A stretch of 64,000 nucleotides of DNA from Ornithinicoccus sp045032955 (GTDB lineage Bacteria; Actinomycetota; Actinomycetes; Actinomycetales; Dermatophilaceae), in the NCBI RefSeq assembly GCF_045032955.1, contig NZ_JBJFZU010000006.1:186001-250000 (forward strand), read 5' to 3'. Below, one piece after another: positions 51,168-58,279 of the stretch; position 1 is the first letter of the stretch, and each line of letters opens with the position of its first letter. The notes beneath the pieces were generated by a model, which saw nothing but the letters and a program-made list of their open reading frames with translations, did no database searches and was not told the origin of the DNA. A program made the position numbers and the translations under genes.

Positions 51168-51240
51168 TAGCCCCGACGGGATTCGAACCCGCGCTACCGC
51201 CTTGAGAGGGCGGCGTGCTAGGCCGCTACACAACGGGGCC
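51168..51240 (-). tRNA. tRNA-Glu (CUC anticodon)
   Basis: The 73 bases fold as a complete cloverleaf: 7-bp acceptor (with a G-U pair at 1-72), D arm with AGCGGCCTAG, anticodon stem CCGCC/GGCGG around the loop CTCTCAA (anticodon CTC), and T arm with GGGTTCGAATCCC. Discriminator A73. CCA is not encoded. It lies between gltX/tRNA-Gln and the HU gene. Confidence 0.95.
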
Positions 51241-51297
51241 GTGTCCGACGCGCGTGCGCCGAGCGGAGAGCCTACCTGATCGGTGGGCCTTCCTGAA

Positions 51298-51318
51298 ATC
51301 GAGGCTGAACGCCTCGAT
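51298..51318 (-). terminator. terminator after tRNA-Gln
   Basis: ATCGAGGC-TGAAC-GCCTCGAT is a perfect 8-bp stem with a 5-base loop. On the minus strand it is followed by TTTC, so it resembles an intrinsic terminator. It lies five bases after the tRNA-Gln 3' end. Confidence 0.8.
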
Positions 51319-51323
51319 CTGCG

Positions 51324-51395
51324 CTGGGGTACCAGGACTCGAACCTAGAACAACTGAACCAGAATCAGCCGTGTTGCCAATTACACCATACCCCA
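51324..51395 (-). tRNA. tRNA-Gln (CUG anticodon)
   Basis: The 72-base gene starts TGGGGTATGGTGTAATTGG and ends TACCCCAG; the anticodon loop TTCTGGT gives anticodon CTG. T arm GGTTCGAGTCC. The U1-A72 pair is typical of tRNA-Gln. CCA is not encoded. Actinobacteria generally charge this tRNA with Glu through GltX and then amidate it with GatCAB; gltX lies just upstream. Confidence 0.95.
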
Positions 51396-51486
51396 AGGGG
51401 TGTCACCGGCCCTGTTTCCAGGACGGCGAACCGAGGATCAACCTTACCGTGCCGCAGGCCCGAGCCAAAATCCCGACGCGTCCGGG

Positions 51487-53046
51487 TCACAGCCCCGCGC
51501 GGAGACGGCGCAGCCTGTCGAGGGTCTCCTCCTTGCCGAGGATCTCCATGGACTCGAAGAGCGGCGGGCTGACCCGCTGCCCGGAGACGGCGGTCCGCAG
51601 AGGGCCGAAGGCCAGCCGCGGCTTGAGACCCATCCCGTCGATGAGGGCCTCCCGCAGGGCCTGCTCGATCCGCTCGTGAGTCCACTCGACCCCCTCGCCC
51701 AGCGGCCCGGGGCGGGCGCCGGAGATCGGCTCCAGCGCCGCCACCGCGGCGTCCAGCACGGCGGGGGCGTCCTCCTTGAGCTGGGAGCGGGCCTCCTCGG
51801 CGACGGGCAGCTCGGCGGCGTCCAGGTAGAACGGGGACACCATCGGCACCGCCTCGGAGAGCACCTGGATCCGGGTGTGGATCAGGTCGGCGACCGCCTC
51901 CAGCCGCGCGAGGTCGCCCATACCGGCCTGGGCCCCCAGGACCCCGCTCTCCCGCAGCGTCGGCAGCAGCCGGGTGGTGAACTCGGGCAGCGGCAGCCGG
52001 CGCAGGTGGTCGCCGTTGATGGACTCCGCCTTCTTCTGGTCCCACCGCGCTGGGTTGGGGTTGACGTCCCGGACGTCGAAGGCCCTGACCAGCTCCTCCG
52101 GGTCGAAGATGTCGCGGTCGGCGCCGATGGACCAGCCCAGCAGCGCGAGGTAGTTGATCATGCCCTCCCGGACGAAACCGCGGTCCCGGTGCAGGAAGAG
52201 GTCGGACTGGGGGTCCCGCTTGGACAGCTTCTTGCTGCCCTCGCCGAGGACCAGGGGCAGGTGCGCGAAGGTCGGCACCCGCTCGGCGACCCCGATCTCG
52301 ATGAGCGCACGGTAGAGCGCGATCTGGCGCGGGGTCGAGGACAGCAGGTCCTCCCCCCGGATCACGTGGGTGATCCGCATCAGGGCGTCGTCGACCGGGT
52401 TGACCAGCGTGTAGAGCGGCTGGCCGTTGCCCCGCACGATGACGAAGTCCGGCACCGACCCGGCCCGGAAGGTGATCTCGCCGCGCACCAGGTCGTGGAA
52501 GGTGATGTCCTCCTCGGGCATCGCGAGCCGCAGCACCGGCTCTCGCCCCTGCGCCCGGAGCTCCTGCCTCTGGTCGTCGGTGAGGTGGCGGTCGTGGTTG
52601 TCGTAGCCCAGCTTGGGGTCACGGCCGGCCGCCCGGTGCCGCTCCTCGACCTCCTCGGGGGTGCTGAAGGACTCGTAGGCGAGGCCTGCCTCCAGCAGCC
52701 GCCGGGCGACGTCGGCGTGCAGGTCCGCGCGCTCGCTCTGCCGGTAGGGGCCGTAGGGGCCGCCCACCCCCGGGCCCTCGTCGTAGTCGAGCCCGAGCCA
52801 GTCGAGGGCCTCGAGCAGCTGGTCCATGGAGTCCTGGGAGTCCCGGGTCGCGTCGGTGTCCTCGACCCGGAAGACGAAGGTGCCGCCGTGGTGCCGGGCG
52901 AAGGCCCAGTTGAAGAGGGCGGTCCGGGCCAGCCCGACGTGCGGGGTGCCGGTCGGGCTCGGGCAGAAGCGGACCCGGACGTCGGCGCCGGTGGCCTCGT
53001 CGTGCTCGGTCGGGGAGGCAGGGGCTGGCGTCGGGTGCGTCGTCAT
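51487..53046 (-). CDS. gltX: glutamyl-tRNA synthetase
   Basis: Charges tRNA-Glu, and probably also tRNA-Gln, with glutamate. The 519-residue class I synthetase has VRFCPSPTGTPHVGLARTALFNWAFAR (HIGH as HVGL), the HVIRGEDLLSSTPRQIALY region and GEGSKKLSKRDPQS (KMSKS as KLSKR). An extra N-terminal segment of about 22 residues precedes the catalytic core. tRNA-Gln and tRNA-Glu follow directly downstream on the same strand. Confidence 0.97.
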   Translation of the reverse strand: MTTHPTPAPASPTEHDEATGADVRVRFCPSPTGTPHVGLARTALFNWAFARHHGGTFVFRVEDTDATRDSQDSMDQLLEALDWLGLDYDEGPGVGGPYGPYRQSERADLHADVARRLLEAGLAYESFSTPEEVEERHRAAGRDPKLGYDNHDRHLTDDQRQELRAQGREPVLRLAMPEEDITFHDLVRGEITFRAGSVPDFVIVRGNGQPLYTLVNPVDDALMRITHVIRGEDLLSSTPRQIALYRALIEIGVAERVPTFAHLPLVLGEGSKKLSKRDPQSDLFLHRDRGFVREGMINYLALLGWSIGADRDIFDPEELVRAFDVRDVNPNPARWDQKKAESINGDHLRRLPLPEFTTRLLPTLRESGVLGAQAGMGDLARLEAVADLIHTRIQVLSEAVPMVSPFYLDAAELPVAEEARSQLKEDAPAVLDAAVAALEPISGARPGPLGEGVEWTHERIEQALREALIDGMGLKPRLAFGPLRTAVSGQRVSPPLFESMEILGKEETLDRLRRLRAGL

Positions 53047-53059
53047 GATGGACGTCAGC

Positions 53060-53641
53060 CTAGGACAGCAGCGCCGTCGTCACCGACTCCTGCACCCAGG
53101 AGAGGAAGTCGTAGTAGGCCATCTTCTGCGCGGTGGCGGGGTCGATCTCGCTCTCCCCGGCGAGCGCCGCCTCCAGCTCCTCGTGCAGCCGGACGGAGTC
53201 CTCGTCGGTGCGCAGCCCGAGCCGCTCCCCCAGGATGAGCCGGGCGTCGGTGAGGCCCATCGCGAGCGCCCTGGCCTGGTCGAGGTCCAGCTCCAGGCGG
53301 GGCGGCACGGCCTCCTCCAGCGCCGCGATCGCGGTGGCCAGGGTGGCGGCCTTGCGCCGCCGCAGCCCGTGCTCGGTGAGCCGCCGGAACTCGGTCGCCT
53401 GGGCCTCGTCGTCCCGGGACGCGGGCGGCAGGAGGCGGGCCAGCGCCGGGTCGCTCGGCTCCTCGGGGTCGACCTCGTCGCCGAGGCCGGCGACCAGGTC
53501 GAGGAAGGGGTCACCGCTGTCGGGACGCTCCGGGGCCACGAAGTCCCTGGTCAGCCGCAGCACGTGCACGACCACGGCGATCTCGTCGGCGTCGAAGCGG
53601 GCCACCAGCCGGCCCCGCTTGCGGCGGAAGGTCGTCGCCAC
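53060..53641 (-). CDS. DUF2017 family protein
   Basis: Conserved actinobacterial cytosolic protein of 193 residues: MATTFRRKRGRLVARFDADEIAVVVHVLRLTRDFV, an acidic middle, and SVRLHEELEAALAGESEIDPATAQKMAYYDFLSWVQESVTTAL. The fold is helical with no catalytic motif. It follows clpS by three bases, the normal neighbour, which suggests a role near ClpS-dependent proteolysis, but this is only guilt by association. Confidence 0.9.
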   Translation of the reverse strand: MATTFRRKRGRLVARFDADEIAVVVHVLRLTRDFVAPERPDSGDPFLDLVAGLGDEVDPEEPSDPALARLLPPASRDDEAQATEFRRLTEHGLRRRKAATLATAIAALEEAVPPRLELDLDQARALAMGLTDARLILGERLGLRTDEDSVRLHEELEAALAGESEIDPATAQKMAYYDFLSWVQESVTTALLS

Positions 53642-53644
53642 GGC

Positions 53645-53977
53645 TCAGGTGTCCTTGCTGAAGGTCGCCCACAGGCCGTAGCCGTGCATGGCCTCGGTGT
53701 CGGCCTCCATCTTCTCCCGGCTGCCGGTGGAGACCACGGCCCGACCCCGGGTGTGCACGTCCATCATCATCCTCTCGGCCTTCGCCCGGGGGTAGCCGAA
53801 GTGGGTCTGCAGCACCCAGGTCACGTAGCTCATCAGGTTCACCGGGTCGTTCCAGACGAGCGTCACCCAGGGGGTGTCGGCCTCGGGGCGGTCCAGGACG
53901 GCGACGTCGCCCTCCTCCTGGGGCGCACCGGTCGGTCCCGCGACGGCGGACGGCGGAGCGGAGGTGTCGGTCGGCAC
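53645..53977 (-). CDS. clpS: ATP-dependent Clp protease adaptor ClpS
   Basis: Delivers N-degron proteins to ClpAP/ClpCP. The 110-residue product has a disordered N-terminal ~35 residues and the ClpS core WVTLVWNDPVNLMSYVTWVLQTHFGYPRAKAERMMMDVHTRGRAVV, with the NDP...M binding-pocket pattern. The GTG start has TATGGT six bases upstream. It is divergent from pncB by 23 bases. Confidence 0.95.
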   Translation of the reverse strand: MPTDTSAPPSAVAGPTGAPQEEGDVAVLDRPEADTPWVTLVWNDPVNLMSYVTWVLQTHFGYPRAKAERMMMDVHTRGRAVVSTGSREKMEADTEAMHGYGLWATFSKDT

Positions 53978-53983
53978 CCCACC

Positions 53984-53989
53984 ACCATA
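53984..53989 (-). promoter_or_regulatory. -10 box TATGGT, leaderless clpS mRNA
   Basis: Minus-strand TATGGT ends six bases before GTG 53977. Its TA is shared with the plus-strand -10 of pncB. Confidence 0.6.
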
Positions 53990-53993
53990 GGGT
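53988..53993 (+). promoter_or_regulatory. -10 box TAGGGT, leaderless pncB mRNA
   Basis: TAGGGT ends seven bases before GTG 54001. It argues that 54001, not the earlier GTG at 53992 which overlaps this hexamer, is the pncB start. Confidence 0.6.
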
Positions 53994-54000
53994 GATCGGC

Positions 54001-55302
54001 GTGAACCCGAGCACGGCCCTGCTGACCGACCACTACGAGCTGACGATGATCCAGGCGGCGCTGGCCAGCGGCCACGCGGACCGGCGCTGCGTCTTCGAGG
54101 CCTTCGCCCGCCGGCTCCCCGACGGGCGACGGTACGGCGTCGTCGCCGGGACCGGCCGGGCGCTCGAGGCGCTGCGCGACTTCCGCTTCGGGGAGGAGGA
54201 GCTGGACTTCCTGGCGCGGCAGCGGGTGGTGGACCGGCGCACCCTGGACTGGCTGGCCGACTACCGCTTCACCGGCGACATCACCGGGTATGCCGAGGGC
54301 GAGGTCTACTTCCCCGGTTCACCGCTGCTGGTGGTCGAGTCGACCTTCGCGCAGGGGGTGGTGCTGGAGACGCTCTTCCTGTCGATCCTGAACCACGACT
54401 CGGCGGTGGCCTCCGCGGCCTCCCGGATGAGCGGTGTCGCGCAGGACCGGCCCTGCGTGGAGATGGGGTCGCGCCGCACCCACGAGGAGGCGGCGGTGGC
54501 CTCCGCCCGGGCCGCCTACCTCGCCGGCTTCGCCTCCACCTCGAACCTGGAGGCGGGTCGCCGGCACGGCATCCCGACGATGGGAACGGCCGCGCACTCC
54601 TACACGCTGCTGCACGGCGACGAGCGGGAGTCGTTCACCCACCAGCTCGCCAGCCTGGGGCCGGCCACCACCCTGCTGGTGGACACCTACGACGTCACCG
54701 GTGCGGTGGACCTGGCGGTCGAGCTGGCCGGGACGGCGCTGGGCGGCGTCCGGCTGGACTCCGGCGACCTGGTGAACCAGGCCTTCGAGGTCCGGGCACA
54801 GCTGGACCGGCTGGGGGCCACGGACACCCGGATCGTGGTCACCTCGGACCTCGACGAGTACGCCATCGCCGCCCTGCAGGCCGCCCCGGTGGACGCCTAC
54901 GGGGTCGGCACCAAGGTCGTCACCGGCTCCGGGCACCCCGCGGCGGGGATGGTCTACAAGCTGGTCAGCCGGGAGGGCGACGGCGGCGGGATGGAGGGGG
55001 TGGCCAAGGCCAGCAAGGACAAGGCGAGCGTGGGCGGTCGCAAGTACGCCCTGCGTCGACGCTCACCCGAGGGTGTCGCCACCGAGGAGATCGTCGGGAT
55101 CAACGAGACGCCGGAGAACGACGGGGACGACCGGGGGCTGATGGTCCCGCTGGTCCGGGCGGGCGAGGTGGTCGCCCCCACCGACGTGCACACGGCCCGG
55201 GAGCACCACACGCTGGCCCGGGCGGAACTGCCACCCTCGGCGTGGCGGCTGTCCCAGGGGGACCCTGCCCTGCCGACGACCTACCTGGACGACTGGAGCT
55301 GA
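54001..55302 (+). CDS. pncB: nicotinate phosphoribosyltransferase
   Basis: Salvages nicotinate to nicotinate mononucleotide for NAD. The 433-residue product begins NPSTALLTDHYELTMIQAALASG, then RRCVFEAFARRLPDGRRYGVVAGTGRALEAL, MGSRRTHEEAAVASARAAYLAGFASTSNLEAG, GTAAHSYTLLHGDERESF and VRLDSGDLVNQAFEV. GTG 54001 is chosen from the -10 position; 53992 would add three residues. Its 3' end overlaps pncA (other strand) by 22 bases. Confidence 0.95.
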   Translation: MNPSTALLTDHYELTMIQAALASGHADRRCVFEAFARRLPDGRRYGVVAGTGRALEALRDFRFGEEELDFLARQRVVDRRTLDWLADYRFTGDITGYAEGEVYFPGSPLLVVESTFAQGVVLETLFLSILNHDSAVASAASRMSGVAQDRPCVEMGSRRTHEEAAVASARAAYLAGFASTSNLEAGRRHGIPTMGTAAHSYTLLHGDERESFTHQLASLGPATTLLVDTYDVTGAVDLAVELAGTALGGVRLDSGDLVNQAFEVRAQLDRLGATDTRIVVTSDLDEYAIAALQAAPVDAYGVGTKVVTGSGHPAAGMVYKLVSREGDGGGMEGVAKASKDKASVGGRKYALRRRSPEGVATEEIVGINETPENDGDDRGLMVPLVRAGEVVAPTDVHTAREHHTLARAELPPSAWRLSQGDPALPTTYLDDWS

Positions 55303-55862
55303 GCGCCGGCCGCCTGCATGGCCTCCAGGGCCTGCTCGGTGGTCTCCGGGGCGACCCCGGCGCACAGCGAGGTCAGCACCGTCGTCCCCAGGCCGGCCGC
55401 CAGGGCGTCCAGGACGGTGGCCCGCACGCAGTGGTCGGTGGCCAGGCCGCACACGTCCACCTCGGCGACGCCCCGTTCGGTCAGCCACTCCCCCAGGCCG
55501 GTGCGTCGTCCGTGCACCTCCGCCCAGCCCTCGAACCCGCTGTAGGCGGCCTCCCGCTCCCCTTTTCGGAAGACCTCCTGGACGTGCTCAAGGGCACCGG
55601 CCAGCTCGGGCCGGAAGTCCGCCCCCTGGGTGCCGACCTTGCAGTGCACCGGCCAGGAGTCGCGGTAGTCGGGGTCCTCGGACCAGTGGTCGCCCGGGTC
55701 GATGTGCCAGTCCGCGGTCGCGACGACCGCGGCGTAGTCGCGCGCGTGCCGTTCGACGTGCTCGCTGATCAGGGTCGCGACCTCGACCCCGCCGGGGACC
55801 GCCAGCGAGCCGCCCTCGCAGAAGTCGTGCTGGACGTCCACGATGATCAGCGCTCGGCTCAT
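55281..55862 (-). CDS. pncA: nicotinamidase
   Basis: Deamidates nicotinamide to nicotinate, which PncB uses. The 193-residue product has ALIIVDVQHDFCEGGSLAVPGG (catalytic Asp), TADWHIDPGDHW (metal-binding Asp/His residues) and VCGLATDHCVRATVLDA (catalytic Cys). ATG 55862 gives the family N-terminus; the codon at 55886 only adds eight residues. Convergent and overlapping with pncB, the next enzyme of the same route. Confidence 0.95.
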   Translation of the reverse strand: MSRALIIVDVQHDFCEGGSLAVPGGVEVATLISEHVERHARDYAAVVATADWHIDPGDHWSEDPDYRDSWPVHCKVGTQGADFRPELAGALEHVQEVFRKGEREAAYSGFEGWAEVHGRRTGLGEWLTERGVAEVDVCGLATDHCVRATVLDALAAGLGTTVLTSLCAGVAPETTEQALEAMQAAGAQLQSSR

Positions 55863-55930
55863 ACCCCGATGGTGCCAGACCGGCACGGGTGGTGGCCGGG
55901 GTCCACCCGCGGGGTCGGCGGCGGCGCTGC

Positions 55931-57244
55931 TCAGCTGGTGCTGAAGACCTCGTCCTGACCGGGCGGGTCCTGGCGGGGTCGCCCGCCGGCCAGACCGCGG
56001 ACCCAGGACCGGGCATACTCCCCGTCGTCCACCGCGGCGCCGGCCTCGCCGAGCTCCAGCGGCCGGAAGGTGTCGACCATGACCGCGGTCTCGTCGAAGT
56101 ACTCGACCCCGATGGAGGCCTCGGTGGCCCCGGGCTGGGGACCGTGCGCGTGCCCGCCCGGGTGCACCGAGATCGACCCGAGGCCGATGCCGCTGCCCTT
56201 GCGGGCCTCGTAGTCGCCGGCGACGTAGAACATGATCTCGTCGGAGTCCACGTTGGAGTGGTAGTACGGCACCGGGATCGACAGCGGGTGGTAGTCCACC
56301 TTGCGGGGTACGAAGTTGCAGACGACGAAGTTCGTGCCCTCCCAGACCTGGTGCACCGGCGGCGGCTGGTGGACCCGGCCGGTGATCGGCTCGAAGTCGG
56401 CGATGTTGAGCACGTAGGGGTAGAGGCAGCCGTCCCAGCCGACGACGTCGAAGGGGTGGAAGGGGTAGGTGTGGATCGTCCCGACCATCCCGCCGCTCGC
56501 GTGCTCACCGGTGCCGCGGTGCTTGATGTAGACGTCGGTCGGCTGGTCGGCGTCGGCGCCCACGTGCTCGGCGAGCAGCGGCCCCTCGGGCAGGCGCAGG
56601 TCGCGCTCGCAGTACGGCGCGTGCTCCAGCAGCTGGCCGAACCTCGACAGGTAGCGCTTGGGCGGACCGAGGTGGCTGTTGGCCTCGATGCAGTAGGCCC
56701 GCAGCGGCTCGACGTACCCGGGGTCGCCTTCGACCAGCGGGACCCAGCGGTGCGTGGTGGCGCGGGGGATGATCATGTAGTCGCCCTCACCGACGACGAA
56801 GGACCCGAAGACGGTCTCCACCCGCGCCCCGCCACGCTCGAGGTAGACGCACTCGTCGCCGATACCGTTGCGGTAGTAGGGACTCGGGGTGTCCGCGACC
56901 ACGTAGCAGAGCCGGACGTCGGCGTTGCCCAGCACCAGCCGGCGTCCGGTGACCACGTCCACGCCGGCCTGCAGCCCGCCCTCGGCCGCTTCGTCGGTGA
57001 ACAGGTCGTGCAGGGTCAGGTGGCGGGGCACCAGCGGGTGGTTGGGGGTGGTGGCGAAGTCGCCGAGGTCCCAGACCCGGGCGTCGGCGATGGCAGAGGG
57101 GATGTTGCGGTGGTAGAGCAGGGAGGAGTCGGAGGAGAAGCCCTCCTCCCCCATCAGCTCCTCGTAGTAGAGGTTGCCCTCGGGGTCCCGGTGCTGGGTG
57201 TGCCGCTTGGGGGGCACCGCCCCCCGGTGCTGGTAGTGCGCCAT
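55931..57244 (-). CDS. hmgA: homogentisate 1,2-dioxygenase
   Basis: Opens the homogentisate ring to maleylacetoacetate in tyrosine/phenylalanine degradation; Fe(II) enzyme. The 437-residue product shows IIPRATTHRWVPLVEG, YPFHPFDVVGWDGCLYPYVLNI, YYHSNVDSDEIMFYVAGDY (His and Glu ligands) and ISVHPGGHAHGPQPGA (His ligand). GGGAGG precedes ATG 57244. Divergent from an unknown gene followed by fahA. A palindrome at 57264-57280 may control both. Confidence 0.96.
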   Translation of the reverse strand: MAHYQHRGAVPPKRHTQHRDPEGNLYYEELMGEEGFSSDSSLLYHRNIPSAIADARVWDLGDFATTPNHPLVPRHLTLHDLFTDEAAEGGLQAGVDVVTGRRLVLGNADVRLCYVVADTPSPYYRNGIGDECVYLERGGARVETVFGSFVVGEGDYMIIPRATTHRWVPLVEGDPGYVEPLRAYCIEANSHLGPPKRYLSRFGQLLEHAPYCERDLRLPEGPLLAEHVGADADQPTDVYIKHRGTGEHASGGMVGTIHTYPFHPFDVVGWDGCLYPYVLNIADFEPITGRVHQPPPVHQVWEGTNFVVCNFVPRKVDYHPLSIPVPYYHSNVDSDEIMFYVAGDYEARKGSGIGLGSISVHPGGHAHGPQPGATEASIGVEYFDETAVMVDTFRPLELGEAGAAVDDGEYARSWVRGLAGGRPRQDPPGQDEVFSTS

Positions 57245-57263
57245 CGTCCGCCTCCCGTCCAGC

Positions 57264-57280
57264 CGTCCGACTATCGGACG
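57264..57280. promoter_or_regulatory. candidate operator between hmgA and the divergent gene
   Basis: CGTCCGA-CTA-TCGGACG is a perfect 7+3+7 inverted repeat, 19 bases upstream of the hmgA ATG and 29 bases upstream of the -10 box TAGCGT of the divergent gene. It is the only sizeable palindrome in the 78-base region. Confidence 0.6.
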
Positions 57281-57309
57281 ACACCGTCACTCCTGCTGTC
57301 ACCATGCAG

Positions 57310-57315
57310 TAGCGT
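57310..57315 (+). promoter_or_regulatory. -10 box TAGCGT, leaderless unknown gene before fahA
   Basis: TAGCGT ends seven bases before ATG 57323; no Shine-Dalgarno sequence. Confidence 0.5.
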
Positions 57316-57322
57316 GCTCGGC

Positions 57323-58246
57323 ATGTCAACGAGCGGGCGAGGACATGCTGCGCTGCTCGCCGGGTGGGTCGACGACGCCGCGGTCTTCCCGCCCGGCAGC
57401 TCCCCGCTCCCGCAGGCCTGGCGCGATCATCGGGCGCTGCGCGCCGGGAGGTATGCCGGCCTGCTGGGTCCGCTGCTCATCGGCACCTCCATGGCGCCCG
57501 GTCTGGTGGAGCTGCTGACCGGCGCGGACGGACCGGCGGTGGCCGAGGAGCCCACCGCGCTCGCCGTGGTGGCCCGGCCGGGGACCAGGGTCGAGGAGCT
57601 GCTCGAGGCCGTGGACCTGCTGCGCGGCTGCCCCGCCCTGCGGCTGGTCGGTGTGGAGCTCGCCGAGCCCGCCCCCGCAGATCTGGACCGGGTCCTGGAC
57701 CTGGCGCACCGGCTGGGTGCGGGCACCGCGGTCGAGCTGTCCCGGGACGCCCCGGCGTCGGCCTTCGAGGCGCTGGCCGAGCGTGCCGTGCGTGGTGGCC
57801 GGGCCGACGAGGCCGGTTCGCCGGACCACCCACCCGTGCTCGCCAAGCTCCGCACCCAGGCCACCGCCGGGTCGCCCCCACCCACCCCCGGCGAGCTGGC
57901 CCGTTTCCTGGTCCGGGCATACCGCGCGGGGCTGCCGGTCAAGCTCACCGGTGGGCTGCACCGGGCCGTGCGGCACGGCACCGGGGACGACGCCGAGCAC
58001 GGCTGCCTCAACGTGCTGGTGGCGGCCGGTGAGCTGGGCCGCGGTGCCGACCAAGACCTCGACGCCCTGGTGCGGATCCTGGAGCTCCGGACCCCGGAGC
58101 CGCTGGTGGGTGCCCTGCGGGACTGGACCCCGCAGGAGGGGACGGTGGCCCGCACGCTCTTCCGCTCCTTCGGGTGCTGCGGTGTCCTGGACCCGATCGG
58201 CGACCTGGCCGACCTCGGCCTGCTGACCGCGCCCGGCCTGCCCTGA
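57323..58246 (+). CDS. conserved unknown protein in the homogentisate cluster
   Basis: I do not recognise this 307-residue protein as a characterised enzyme. It begins STSGRGHAALLAGWVDDAAVFPPGSSPLPQAW, has repeated Leu/Ala/Glu-rich helices, and ends with PVKLTGGLHRAVRH, HGCLNVLVAA and RSFGCCGVLDPIGDLADLGLL. The alternation LVGVELAEPAP...TAVELSRDAP...VLAKLRTQ...PVKLTGGLHRAV resembles successive strands of a TIM barrel with a lysine at the end of a strand. It lies between hmgA and fahA, 33 bases before fahA, so a role in homogentisate breakdown is likely but unproven. No maleylacetoacetate isomerase gene is visible nearby. Confidence 0.82.
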   Translation: MSTSGRGHAALLAGWVDDAAVFPPGSSPLPQAWRDHRALRAGRYAGLLGPLLIGTSMAPGLVELLTGADGPAVAEEPTALAVVARPGTRVEELLEAVDLLRGCPALRLVGVELAEPAPADLDRVLDLAHRLGAGTAVELSRDAPASAFEALAERAVRGGRADEAGSPDHPPVLAKLRTQATAGSPPPTPGELARFLVRAYRAGLPVKLTGGLHRAVRHGTGDDAEHGCLNVLVAAGELGRGADQDLDALVRILELRTPEPLVGALRDWTPQEGTVARTLFRSFGCCGVLDPIGDLADLGLLTAPGLP

Positions 58247-58279
58247 CCCGATACCCGACCGCCCTACCCGAGGAGATCG

